Source: SKVR01 sp046291875
Lineage (GTDB): Bacteria; Bacteroidota; Bacteroidia; Bacteroidales; UBA7960
Length of the DNA: 64,000 bases
Assembly (NCBI GenBank): GCA_046291875.1
Contig: JBKBSF010000021.1
Span: 1-64,000, forward strand
Reading direction: 5' to 3'
The notes beneath the pieces are model-generated. The model was not told the DNA's origin. It saw nothing but the letters and a program-made list of their open reading frames with translations, and made no database searches. The position numbers were made by a program, and so were the translations under genes. Positions 43,500-52,225 of the stretch are shown here, in pieces (positions within the stretch are counted from its first letter, which is position 1; every line of letters begins with the position of its first letter).

Positions 43500-45866
43500 T
43501 TAGAATTCAATTTTGTACCCCAGAGAAGGAAACGGCATTTTCATTTCATCAACGATTACATCATTCTTCATCCTGCTGTAGAATGGATCACTGTAATCGG
43601 GTTGCATCAGCGCATTCTTAATCATGAAATACCATGTGCCTGTATGGTTTGCTTTATTCACTTTATAGGTGATGGATAAATCAACGCCGGTTGTTGACGG
43701 GAACTGGCTTTCGAAAGCCCTGGAATGGTCGGGCAATGCATAACGAGCAGCAATGGATTCTTCATACCACACAGGGGTGTAGCGCAATCCGCCCATCCAG
43801 GTAACTTTAGCGCTTACACCAAGTATATTGTTACCCCGAATCATCCATTCCTTACCTGCCAAAAGATTGATCACATGGCCTCTGTTGTAAACCGTATTGT
43901 ACTGTTTTCCGTCGCCCCCGGTGTATTTCGAATCAAAGATGGTAGCGGTAAAAAGATAGTAATAGCCGTCTTTCTGGAAGCGTTCAAGGGTAAAATCGAT
44001 TCCGTAGTTTTTGCCGGTGCCCGTGTTTTCCAATTTGCGGTCAATGGCCCAGTTGTTTGTAACATTAATTATTGAGAAGGAACTGTTGGGATATACCGGA
44101 ACGTTTTCGAGAATTTGATAATAGGGCTCAACAATAATGCGGGCTACATCATTGATTTTTCGGGTGTAGCCCACCACAAAGTGATGCGATTTCATAAAGT
44201 CAAGGTTCTTGTTTAGCAGTTCCCTTATACCGTTGTTCTCTACTTCTGAATAATAAGTTCGCAACTCCTCCATTTGCGAGTGTAAGCCGTAAGCAGCACT
44301 GAATTCATCTCTATTGGTGAAAGCCCAGTTCACACCTGCACGTGGTTCAAGGGTGGCTTTTTCATTTACATTGAGATACATAGAGTGAACCCCAATATTG
44401 GTTGACAGATTGGGCAGGATGTCTATTTTAAACTGGGTAAAGGCCTGGGTAGACAATGCAGTTCCTTTATTGTCAACAAAGTTGATCAAATCGTCGGGCT
44501 GGTTGAAAAAAGCCAGCCTCAGTGTGTTGTCAAAGAACAGGCTATTCACCGTAATCCCAGTGCGGGAACTAATCCTTGGACTGAACCTGTGGTTGAGTGT
44601 TGACCTGAATGAGTATTTTCCTTCGGTGCTTTGCGAATAGATTACCGGGAGCATGTGCATATCAATTGAATACTCTCTTTTATCGAAGGTGTATCTCATC
44701 CCATCAGCGCTGAGAATAGTGTTAAGAAAAGTTTTATTCCCAAAAATCATCCGGTGCGACAAACCCAGGGCCCCAAATCGGTTTTTATACCTTTGGGTCA
44801 TGTAATCGATGGAAGTTACCCACTCCGCCGGATCATCCTTTGCATCTTTGTTATTGATGTCGTCGGCACCCATACCCCAGAATGTGAAGGTTCCCGCTTT
44901 TTGTGTTGGAAAATCTAACTTGAAAGTAAAATCCTGAAATGTTGGCAAGTTTGGGAAATTCACCAGTTTGCCCATAAGGCCAAGGGTTCCGTATCTATAG
45001 TTGAAAAGATAGGTAGCATTTTTGCCTTTCACAAAGGGGCCTTCTGCCGCAAAATCAGCTCCTTGGATTCCAATTCCGGCGGTATATTCGCGTTTTTCAG
45101 TGTTCCCGGTTCTCATTTTAACATCAAAGACACCGGAAAATGCATTGCCATATTCAGCCGGGAATGCCCCGGTATAAAAATCGGAATTGCGAAGCATCTG
45201 GCTGCTGAATACAGTATAGCCACCGCCACCCACAAAATCCACATTTGGGAAGTGGAAAGTTGCCGGTGCATCAACACCTTCAACACGCCACAAAACGCCA
45301 CGGGGTGAATTACCGCGAATAATAATGGCATTGTTGGTGGTTTGTGTTGTGGCAACGCCTGCAAAGCCGGCAGCCAGTCGGGCAGGGTCATCTAAACCGC
45401 CCGCATAGCGACTCGCTTCTTCCACGCTGAAAGTGCGGGCACTAAGGCTTGCCATGGAGTTTGCCGGGCGGTCTTTGTTGGTGGAAGCACTTACTACTAC
45501 CGCACCCAAGTCTATTGAGGTTGCTTTCAGGCCAATTTCCAGAAAAACTTCCCGCCCGGATACAACCAGCACCTCAGTTACCGTATAAGGCTCATAACCA
45601 ACGTAGGATACATTAAAATTGTGCCTGCCAACAGGCACACTTTCCAAACGGAAATTCCCGTCAAGGTCGGCGGTAGTTCCCATTACAGGATCGATCCCTT
45701 CAACGATAATAGTTGCCCCAACCAGGGGGATTTTTACATCGGCATCTTTAATGGTACCTCTTACCGTTTGGGTTAAGGGGTTTTGAGATTGTACAATTGA
45801 CAAATTCAGGCAAATCAAAAGTGTCAATGCCACTTTGGCTGAATTCAAAAATGGATTTCGTAACAT
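43500..45866 (-). CDS. TonB-dependent receptor with CarboxypepD_reg-like domain (paralogue of 2298-4664)
   Basis: 788 residues from the ATG at 45866; the codon at 45896 is TTG and lies inside the -7 box, so it cannot be the start. Same layout as the receptor at 2298: signal peptide, carboxypeptidase-regulatory-like domain (GTIKDADVKIPLVGATIIVEG), plug with GGLDDPARLAAGFAGVATTQ, barrel ending GYKIEF. The plug and much of the barrel are almost identical to that paralogue. It lies downstream of a membrane AraC regulator, and its promoter has two 21-bp-spaced direct repeats suited to AraC binding. Confidence 0.9.
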   Translation of the reverse strand: MLRNPFLNSAKVALTLLICLNLSIVQSQNPLTQTVRGTIKDADVKIPLVGATIIVEGIDPVMGTTADLDGNFRLESVPVGRHNFNVSYVGYEPYTVTEVLVVSGREVFLEIGLKATSIDLGAVVVSASTNKDRPANSMASLSARTFSVEEASRYAGGLDDPARLAAGFAGVATTQTTNNAIIIRGNSPRGVLWRVEGVDAPATFHFPNVDFVGGGGYTVFSSQMLRNSDFYTGAFPAEYGNAFSGVFDVKMRTGNTEKREYTAGIGIQGADFAAEGPFVKGKNATYLFNYRYGTLGLMGKLVNFPNLPTFQDFTFKLDFPTQKAGTFTFWGMGADDINNKDAKDDPAEWVTSIDYMTQRYKNRFGALGLSHRMIFGNKTFLNTILSADGMRYTFDKREYSIDMHMLPVIYSQSTEGKYSFRSTLNHRFSPRISSRTGITVNSLFFDNTLRLAFFNQPDDLINFVDNKGTALSTQAFTQFKIDILPNLSTNIGVHSMYLNVNEKATLEPRAGVNWAFTNRDEFSAAYGLHSQMEELRTYYSEVENNGIRELLNKNLDFMKSHHFVVGYTRKINDVARIIVEPYYQILENVPVYPNSSFSIINVTNNWAIDRKLENTGTGKNYGIDFTLERFQKDGYYYLFTATIFDSKYTGGDGKQYNTVYNRGHVINLLAGKEWMIRGNNILGVSAKVTWMGGLRYTPVWYEESIAARYALPDHSRAFESQFPSTTGVDLSITYKVNKANHTGTWYFMIKNALMQPDYSDPFYSRMKNDVIVDEMKMPFPSLGYKIEF

Positions 45867-45893
45867 AGTTTTGCGTTTAAAAATTGAATGCAG

Positions 45894-45957
45894 CAAAACT
45901 ATTTCGGATTACATTTTTGGGGGTTCCACTTTTCAGATTTAAGGTTCCGTTTTCAGG
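45894..45957 (-). promoter_or_regulatory. TonB-receptor promoter with AraC-type direct repeats
   Basis: The -7 box is TAGTTTTG (45894-45901, minus strand). Twenty bases upstream begins a direct repeat, CTGAAAA-GT-GGAACC (45922-45936), and a second, CTGAAAA-C-GGAACC (45943-45956). The GGAACC parts are 21 bp apart, two helical turns, so both face the same side of the DNA next to the -33 position, as expected for an AraC-type activator. A weaker third match may lie near 45966-45979. Confidence 0.65.
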
Positions 45958-46053
45958 AAACATGTGTCCCACTTTTTACGAGACCCTTGAAACGCGCATG
46001 AGTACTGCATTCCAAAAGAATATAAAAGTAAGACTATGCCAGTTCCATCTGAC

Positions 46054-47199
46054 CTATTTATTCATAGTATGAACAGAGGAAATATAGGCTGTTGGCGAGA
46101 TTCCTTCGAACTTATTGAATGCCCTGTAGAAGGCCGCTTTTGAGTTAAAACCACAATCGTAGGCTATGCCCATTACGGATAAATGCTTGTTTTCCTTACT
46201 CAGGCATTTTAATTTGAATTCCTCTATGCGGTATTTGTTGATAAAGTCGAAGAAATTTTGATTCAGAGAAGCGTTGAGAACCTCGGAGATGATTTCGGGT
46301 TTGGCTTTCATTAAATTGCTTAAGCTGGCCAAATTCAGTTCCGGGTCTAAATGGGGCTGTTCAGACTCCATTAATTGAGTCAGTCTGGCGATAACATCAG
46401 AATGGTTCTTTTGCTTGGTTGTTTCAGGTTGATGCAGTTGCGTCGGTTCAAGGGCCTGCTCAATCTCAGCAATGGGGTAATCCACAAAAATGCGCCCCTG
46501 CCTGATCCCGAAATAACCGATATAAAACACGTAAGCAGTGGAAAAACTGTAGGCAATTTGCGCAAGTTCATAAAATCCGGCAAAGGGAAAGAAATTGTTG
46601 ATATTGAACAGGGCAACGTTAACCGAAAACACAATTAACGAAGCAACTACCAGGGTTTTCAACCACCAAAGGTCGATTTTTTCGATATTGGAAAAATGAT
46701 TTTCAATCGTTGTCCTGTGTTTTCGCAGCAACCTTAAAGCCCAGATATTGTAACCAATACTGAAAATCCCGATGGATATGCCCCTGATTTTGAATAAACC
46801 CGTTTGGGTGAATAGTTCATCTTTCGTCAGGAGTATTTTTTCATCAGCGGGCAGGAAAAGAAAATTATGCATATGAAGCCCTAAAAATACGGCAAATGGC
46901 AAAAGGTGCAACAGATGAACGGGTTTTATCTTAACGTTTTTAATCGTCAGCGATTTGACATAAAGCCATAGCAGTGGTCCGTGCAACAGCAAAAACAGCC
47001 AGGCATTGTTTATCAGGTGAGGATATGGAAAACCATTGTTACGGTTAAAAATTTCGATATATGGCCCACCAATGGTCAGGGCATAAACAGCGAAAATACA
47101 GAGGAGTGCCTTGTCAGCCTTTGTTTTGTTCTTCTTCCCCATCAGTAAGACGAAGAAAAAAAGTGACATAAAAAAACCTGCTAGAAGTACAATTGCCAT
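46054..47199 (-). CDS. Membrane-anchored AraC family transcriptional regulator
   Basis: A 381-residue protein with about seven membrane helices in the first ~235 residues (MAIVLLAGFFMSLFFFVLLM, AWLFLLLHGPLLWLYVKSL, LLHLLPFAVFLGLHMHNF and others), then a C-terminal AraC HTH (about 285-378, SVMGIAYDCGFNSKAAFYRAFNKFEGISPTAY). Such proteins sense a signal in or at the membrane and bind DNA from there. It is directly upstream of the TonB receptor on the same strand, 187 bases from the receptor's ATG, and the direct repeats at 45922-45957 are its natural candidate sites (inference). Confidence 0.87.
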   Translation of the reverse strand: MAIVLLAGFFMSLFFFVLLMGKKNKTKADKALLCIFAVYALTIGGPYIEIFNRNNGFPYPHLINNAWLFLLLHGPLLWLYVKSLTIKNVKIKPVHLLHLLPFAVFLGLHMHNFLFLPADEKILLTKDELFTQTGLFKIRGISIGIFSIGYNIWALRLLRKHRTTIENHFSNIEKIDLWWLKTLVVASLIVFSVNVALFNINNFFPFAGFYELAQIAYSFSTAYVFYIGYFGIRQGRIFVDYPIAEIEQALEPTQLHQPETTKQKNHSDVIARLTQLMESEQPHLDPELNLASLSNLMKAKPEIISEVLNASLNQNFFDFINKYRIEEFKLKCLSKENKHLSVMGIAYDCGFNSKAAFYRAFNKFEGISPTAYISSVHTMNK

Positions 47200-47627
47200 T
47201 TATTTATGTCCTTTGGTAATGGATAACTTTCTGCCTGAGCAAACCAGGAGTAAAAGTAATTGAAAATTTAATTCGAAAGAGAAGTGCCGGATCATCAGAG
47301 AGATAGTAATAAACGGGGTTGTTGAACCTGTCGTAAGCAACAGATAACCAGGAGCGTATTCTACAATTTGAAGAACAGGTTTGACCGTGGGGGCCAAGGC
47401 ATCGGATCACCTCTTCACTATTTTTGTTATTACATTTACAATCAAAATTTGACAATCCTGAAATGATCGTCGCACATTTTGTGATGCAGAGCCACTCCGG
47501 AATACTCGTTTCTACTGCAATTTACTTTCGCAGGGAGGGGTAATGGAGGATGCAGTTACAGATGTTCTCTTAGTTGCGATTATCAAAACCTTTGATTTCA
47601 ATTATTTTTGTTGCATAATGGGCCAGG
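47200..47627. other. Intergenic region, no feature recognised
   Basis: 428 bases between the AraC gene and the 207-residue membrane protein. Short open frames exist on the minus strand (for example 47204-47455) but have no start context, domain or neighbour support. No promoter box of fair quality was found. Confidence 0.5.
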
Positions 47628-48251
47628 TTATTGCACCTTTTGATACTCATTCAGGTAATACTCATAATTCATGAGCAGACTCCGGGCAAAAGCCATATAG
47701 TCATCATTCAACTCCTGAATATGATAGAATGTGCTTTTTAATAAAGAAGGATTATACATGGCTTGACTGTAAATACTTGCAACCATTTGTTTATGGAAGT
47801 CCAATAAAAATTGTTGCCGTTGGTAAATCGCAGTAAACCCCTGCAAACCCTCAAAATCAATGCTGCTCAAAACACCAGAATACTGTGCTGCATCCCATGC
47901 TGTATGACTTATCGAGAGCGTTATAAGCCCACGGTAGGGCAATTGCCTGAAACTATAGCCTCTTTCAGAAAAAGCATCCAGGCTGTCGCGGTATACCTCA
48001 AAAAAAGTATTGCGCACTTCCTGTTCCTGGATAAACTCCAAGCAGGCGATGTAGTTGCCTGAAATTTCTGCAACGATAAGAGTTCTTATCTCCTGGATCT
48101 TTCGTTCTTCTTTGACCGATTCATTGAGGTTATTGATCAGCAAAGCAAGCAACACTCCCAAGACCACAGGAAACATATCGAGAAGTATCTTTTTAACCGT
48201 ATTCATACCAGGTAAAATTGCACCTGTTTTTCTCCTGAATAATGTGATCAT
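47628..48251 (-). CDS. Single-span membrane protein of unknown function
   Basis: A 207-residue protein; the ATG at 48206 may be the true start. One hydrophobic helix lies near the N-terminus (MFPVVLGVLLALLINNLNESVKEE), then a helical region with many charged residues and an aromatic C-terminus. The LLALLINNLNE pattern resembles Bacteroidota membrane proteins such as DUF6090, but I cannot confirm membership. It starts 10 bases after the PfkB gene and probably shares its transcript. Confidence 0.6.
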   Translation of the reverse strand: MITLFRRKTGAILPGMNTVKKILLDMFPVVLGVLLALLINNLNESVKEERKIQEIRTLIVAEISGNYIACLEFIQEQEVRNTFFEVYRDSLDAFSERGYSFRQLPYRGLITLSISHTAWDAAQYSGVLSSIDFEGLQGFTAIYQRQQFLLDFHKQMVASIYSQAMYNPSLLKSTFYHIQELNDDYMAFARSLLMNYEYYLNEYQKVQ

Positions 48252-48261
48252 ACCAGAGCTA

Positions 48262-49062
48262 TTAAAAAAATTGTTCTACACCCCCCATAAATCCTAAAAC
48301 TTTACTTGCGGCCACTGAACCTGCACTCAGGGATTGATCCATGTCTTTTGTCCTAACCCATTCAATACAAAAAGCAGCCTGGAATGCATCACCGCAACCC
48401 GTAGTATCAATGATGGCATCCACTTCAATAGCAGGAGAATAAAATTCTTTCCTGCGGAAGAAAGCAATACTTCCTTCAGCCCCCATTGTTGCAACTATCA
48501 TTTTGCCCGATTGGGCTGAAAGGTCTCTTAAATCACCAAGCATATCTTTCCTGCCGCTCAAAAATACAATATCAATACTGTCGATATGCTGTTTGATTTG
48601 GTCCACCCCGAAATAATCCAGAAAATCAATGACAACCAACTGGTTTTTATTCCTTCTTTTCAGCAGTTCTTGTAAGTTGGGATCTCCTGCAGGCATTGCA
48701 ACTATTGAAGAATCAACAATATGACCCCAGTCATTCTCAGAAAGCCTGAAAACATCAAATGCGCCTCCATTCCAGCTATCTGCTTTAAAATAGCGATCAC
48801 CCTTCTGGTTAATAAAAATCTTGTTGGATGCTGTAGTCTCCTCAATTTTATACAAATGAGAATGGTTAATTTTCATTCTATCAAGGTGATGTACTATAAG
48901 CTCACCAAATCTATCATTCCCAACTGCTCCAATAACAGATATACCATCAATGCCCGACAGTTTACATTGTGTGGCAAAGTTTAATGAATTCCCACCCACG
49001 AACACTTTATCCTGTTCCGGCTAAAAATCCACACAAAAGGAGGTCAAAGCCGTAATTTTCAT
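48262..49062 (-). pseudogene. PfkB-family carbohydrate kinase (fructoselysine-kinase-like) with in-frame amber codon
   Basis: Read from the ATG at 49062 the protein starts MKITALTSFCVDF, then TAG (49021-49023), then PEQDKVFVGGNSLNFATQ and an otherwise complete kinase. This includes the phosphate-binding and catalytic motif DTTGCGDAF near the C-terminus. In FrlD-type kinases the pattern is CVDxYP...GGN, so the stop replaces an expected Tyr at codon 14. The rest is intact, which suggests a recent nonsense change, a sequencing error or readthrough. A start after the stop (GTG at 49005) would lose the first strand. It lies 62 bases downstream of the RibD-like gene. Confidence 0.75.
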
Positions 49063-49124
49063 ATTCTTTTATTTCAAATATGCGATCCATCGTTCTGCGG
49101 GGTAGCGATCAGCAGTAGTATGCA

Positions 49125-49826
49125 TTAGGTGCGAGTTCTCCCGGCAACCCTAAACCTGTAATGCAGCAGCATTGCCTCATTTCCGGCGATGCTGCAGTGG
49201 CTCAATTCAAAGGGATAAAGGTTGTGAGGTATACCCGGCAGATCAGTATTACATTTGCTGGCAAGTGCACCCGGAGCAAGCGCAATTTTCATAGCATCTA
49301 CCTTACCCAAGGCCAGCAAGCCATCCGCAACAGGCCCTCCACACTCCGCGGCAAGGGTTTGGATATTAAACCCCTGATGGAGGGTGTCCAATGTTTTTAC
49401 TAAATCCATCGGTCCGGAACTGGAAAGCAGGTAGCTTACACCGCGCATTTTGAGGTAAGACAGATAGGCAGGAGAAGTTTCAGTGGGACAAATCACAAGG
49501 ATATGCCTGAACCATGGCTGCTGCTGCAAATACCTCCAGTTGTAATTACAACCGGTATTATCCAGCACTACCAGCAGAGGTCTGGGGTGGCCTGCCAATG
49601 CATTTCCCGGACCAGGAACCACAGGCGGAACAGCTGTCTTTATCATTTCTGGATTTTGCTCATGATGCCCCATTCGATGCACGCGCTCTCCATCCAGAAT
49701 TACTGCATCGGTTCGCAAGCCAAACAACTGCGCATAGCTTCTCACCAGGGAGGGAAAATCATCCAACTCCCAGCCGGCACGTCCATCTATATCTACTGCA
49801 TTAAACAAAGTAACTCTTGGTGGCAT
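49125..49826 (-). CDS. RibD C-terminal domain / dihydrofolate reductase-like protein
   Basis: A 233-residue protein with the RibD_C/DHFR-like fold: N-terminal RVTLFNAVDIDGRAGW, a VVLDNTGCNYNW segment, then ILVICPTETSPAYLSYLKMRGVSYLL and IQTLAAECGGPVADGLLALGKVD, the nucleotide-site region (xxEGGP-type, here ECGGP). Members reduce pyrimidine or pteridine-like substrates with NAD(P)H; the substrate here is unknown. It is transcribed from promoter site D and is followed by the PfkB-like gene. Confidence 0.75.
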   Translation of the reverse strand: MPPRVTLFNAVDIDGRAGWELDDFPSLVRSYAQLFGLRTDAVILDGERVHRMGHHEQNPEMIKTAVPPVVPGPGNALAGHPRPLLVVLDNTGCNYNWRYLQQQPWFRHILVICPTETSPAYLSYLKMRGVSYLLSSSGPMDLVKTLDTLHQGFNIQTLAAECGGPVADGLLALGKVDAMKIALAPGALASKCNTDLPGIPHNLYPFELSHCSIAGNEAMLLHYRFRVAGRTRT

Positions 49827-49917
49827 TATGAAAATCCTTTAAGTGAAAACTGCAAAAATCTAGCGAGCGGCACATCTGCAAAACCTTGTGATCCATCAGT
49901 TTCATGATGCGCGACAA

Positions 49918-49962
49918 CAAAAGTAGCATTGTCTCTACAGAATTTTCTGAACCTGGGTTCAT
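49918..49962 (-). promoter_or_regulatory. Palindrome-controlled promoter, site D (RibD-like gene)
   Basis: CTGAACC-TG-GGTTCAT (49947-49962; one outer base differs from the consensus), 21 bases, then TACTTTTG on the minus strand (49918-49925). The leader to the ATG at 49826 is about 85 bases. Confidence 0.78.
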
Positions 49963-50086
49963 GAGTTCTCTGCTTTACAAAATCTGAGTATTATTTTACA
50001 GAGGCAAGCAGCATCGGCCAAACCAAAGCATACTCTTTACCAATGCCCTCTGTGCTGCTCTCTCCTTTGGCTGCCCTGATCAATTG

Positions 50087-50581
50087 TTACATCCCATTAT
50101 GAAAGATCTGGAAGCGTACATAATCGGAAGGCAAGGATGTTTTGCGGCAAATGGTCTCAACACTTTGCCCCGACTTATACAACCGGCGTATCAAACAAGC
50201 CATGCTTTCGCCCAGTTCCACCAGGTTGTTTTCCGGATCAAAGAACCTTACGGTGCGCTGGCCCCATGGTTCTTCATGAACTTTGTGCAAATAACTCAGA
50301 TCAAAACCGGCGAGCTCTTTTACTACCTCTTCAAAATCCTCGCTTTCGAAGCAAAGTTCAAGGTTTTTATTTCCGGCTTTCTGCCAGGTACTCCCCAGTT
50401 TTTCAGCTATAAGGTAGCTTTCTTTGAGTTTCCAGAGACTCAATCCCCCTTCGAAGCTAATGCACGTTTCGAAATCCGATGTAACTTTCTGCATCAAAAC
50501 GCGCTCATAAAAAAATCTCATTTCTTCCATATCCTCAACAAAAATAACACTGGAGTGGAATTTAATCTTACTTGCCAACAT
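50087..50581 (-). CDS. VOC family protein with C-terminal helical extension
   Basis: A 164-residue protein. Residues 1-125 form a VOC domain (KFHSSVIFVEDMEEMRFFYERVL at the start, GQRTVRFFDPENNLVELGE at the end with the conserved Glu). The last ~40 residues (MACLIRRLYKSGQSVETICRKTSLPSDYVRFQIF) look like a small HTH-like helical tail. Ligand unknown. Promoter site E lies 270-320 bases upstream, giving an unusually long predicted leader. Confidence 0.82.
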   Translation of the reverse strand: MLASKIKFHSSVIFVEDMEEMRFFYERVLMQKVTSDFETCISFEGGLSLWKLKESYLIAEKLGSTWQKAGNKNLELCFESEDFEEVVKELAGFDLSYLHKVHEEPWGQRTVRFFDPENNLVELGESMACLIRRLYKSGQSVETICRKTSLPSDYVRFQIFHNGM

Positions 50582-50895
50582 GTAATCAGGAGTTTTGTAA
50601 TCGATTGATTTGTGTACTATTTTATCTCAATGCGGCCTTGGGCTGGAGTAAGGCCAGGTTCATTATATATTCTTGTTGTATCCTTTCATATCCCCGGGTG
50701 AGGAGCAACAACCGGAATAAAAGCCCATCCTGCACTGAAATCAACAAAGGGGAAAACGATCCATCAATTATCGCAATATTGCGCCCTCCGGATCATTTGC
50801 CCCCTGTATCCCTGAAGTGGTTAAATTCAGGTTGGGTTTTCTAATTGTGGTGGGCAAAAGTATTGAGTTATTCTGCCAATAGTATGAACCCAGGT
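50582..50895. other. Long leader region of the VOC gene
   Basis: This 314-base gap carries promoter site E at its distal end. The predicted untranslated leader (about 50582-50850 on the minus strand) contains only very short open frames (10 and about 20 codons) and no structure I can name. Confidence 0.5.
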
Positions 50896-50899
50896 TCAT
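50855..50899 (-). promoter_or_regulatory. Palindrome-controlled promoter, site E (VOC gene)
   Basis: ATGAACC-CA-GGTTCAT (50884-50899), 21 bases, then TACTTTTG on the minus strand (50855-50862). The palindrome overlaps the stop codon of Crp/Fnr paralogue 2, so the site adjoins a gene for a possible cognate regulator. Confidence 0.8.
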
Positions 50900-51579
50900 A
50901 AATCAGATTGCAGGAGTTTTTTTTTGATCCGGCACAATGCCTGTGGAGTAACCCCCAGGTAGGAGGCAATATGATACTGAGGAATACGCTGCAAAAGGTT
51001 CTTGTGCTGTTTCACAAACCTGAGGTAGCGCTGCTCGGGGCTGTCAGAATAGAAGGTAGTTAAATGGGTAACTGCCATAATAAAAACCTCCTCAATCACC
51101 AGCCTTCCAAAGCGCTCTCCCTGGCAGATATTCCGGTAAAAGTACTCCATATCATCGTGCGATATAGTGAAGAGGATACAGGGCCCCACCGTAGTAATGG
51201 TGTTTGAGGAAGGGGTTCTTCGGCGAAAGCTCTCGATGTCACTCACGAAAGCCCCTTCAGGTCTGAATACGAAAGTTCGGTCCTCGCCCTCTACCATTTT
51301 GGAAAAACGCAAAACACCCCTTGCAATGAAAAAAACTTTTCGACACACCTCCCCTTCCTTCAACAATACCTGATTCTTTGCAACATGCTCCTCTTTGAAC
51401 AACTGCAGAATCAATTCACGATCCTCATTGGTCAGAGTGATGTAGTGCTCGATTCGCTGAAACAAAAAATCCAATGGAGAGCTCTTCGGCATAGAGGTAT
51501 GATGTAAGGCCCCGGGATTCTTTTCCGGAGATTCCGTAAACGCTGCCTCTAAGACAGAATTTTCAAGTAACTGATTCAT
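50896..51579 (-). CDS. Crp/Fnr family transcriptional regulator, paralogue 2
   Basis: A 227-residue regulator (a shorter start at 51492 is possible). The beta-roll domain contains EEHVAKNQVLLKEGEVCRKVFFIARGVLRFSKM. The C-terminal HTH QYHIASYLGVTPQALCRIKKKLL differs from paralogue 1 by only a few residues. FNR cysteines and CRP cAMP residues are not evident. It begins 23 bases after the GNAT gene, and its stop codon overlaps the palindrome of site E, so it is a strong positional candidate for the regulator of that palindrome (inference). Confidence 0.88.
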   Translation of the reverse strand: MNQLLENSVLEAAFTESPEKNPGALHHTSMPKSSPLDFLFQRIEHYITLTNEDRELILQLFKEEHVAKNQVLLKEGEVCRKVFFIARGVLRFSKMVEGEDRTFVFRPEGAFVSDIESFRRRTPSSNTITTVGPCILFTISHDDMEYFYRNICQGERFGRLVIEEVFIMAVTHLTTFYSDSPEQRYLRFVKQHKNLLQRIPQYHIASYLGVTPQALCRIKKKLLQSDL

Positions 51580-51602
51580 AAAACATTTCCTCTTCCATTC
51601 GT

Positions 51603-52142
51603 TTATACTATTTTCTTTCCCAGCTTGATTACTGCAAAGGCATCATTTGCATAGTCCTTATCTCCACTTATACCCCAAATGGAAGTAAAACCGGCACTAT
51701 ACCAGAAGCGCAGTGCTCTCCAGTTTTTAAGATGTACACCAATGGCCAGGCTCTCATACCCCATGCCAGCACAATAGTGGGCAATTTGCTCCAGAGCCTC
51801 CCGGGCATACCCCTGCTTGCGAAACTTAGTGTCAATGAGAAAAATGCTGATCCATGCAGTCTGCTCATCCGGATAGCCCAGATAGATATCTGAGAACCCC
51901 ACAAGCTGCCGGGAGGTTACAAGCCGGATACTTTTCAGCCGGTAATTCTCGATGGAGGCACCAGGAATGGGAGGCAGATCGCCATGGGCAAGACATTGGC
52001 GAATGTAATCCTTTTCAAAAGCAGACCCTTCAAGGTATTCCTTGTCCTCCCACGTATGGCAGATTTGCTGAAGCGCATCGCATTCATCCATGCTGGCATC
52101 GGCGAGGGTAACTCTGTAATGATCTTTCTCTATTGCAACCAT
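51603..52142 (-). CDS. GNAT family N-acetyltransferase
   Basis: A 179-residue protein with the GNAT fold. FRKQGYAREALEQI is the acetyl-CoA pyrophosphate-binding loop (Q/RxxGxA), ESLAIGVHLKNWRALRFWYSAGF the motif B strand-helix. The substrate is unknown. It lies directly before Crp/Fnr paralogue 2 and may be co-transcribed with it. Confidence 0.87.
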   Translation of the reverse strand: MVAIEKDHYRVTLADASMDECDALQQICHTWEDKEYLEGSAFEKDYIRQCLAHGDLPPIPGASIENYRLKSIRLVTSRQLVGFSDIYLGYPDEQTAWISIFLIDTKFRKQGYAREALEQIAHYCAGMGYESLAIGVHLKNWRALRFWYSAGFTSIWGISGDKDYANDAFAVIKLGKKIV

Positions 52143-52225
52143 GAGGGGATATCAGTAATGTGGGGTAAATGAAGAATTTGCTTATTGCCTTGGCTCTCCT
52201 GCAACAACGAAACCGGGGATTTTCT

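Noticed and set aside
2298..45866. SusC/SusD polysaccharide utilisation loci
   Set aside because: The three TonB receptors have SusC-like domains but no SusD lipoprotein or glycan-degrading genes are adjacent.
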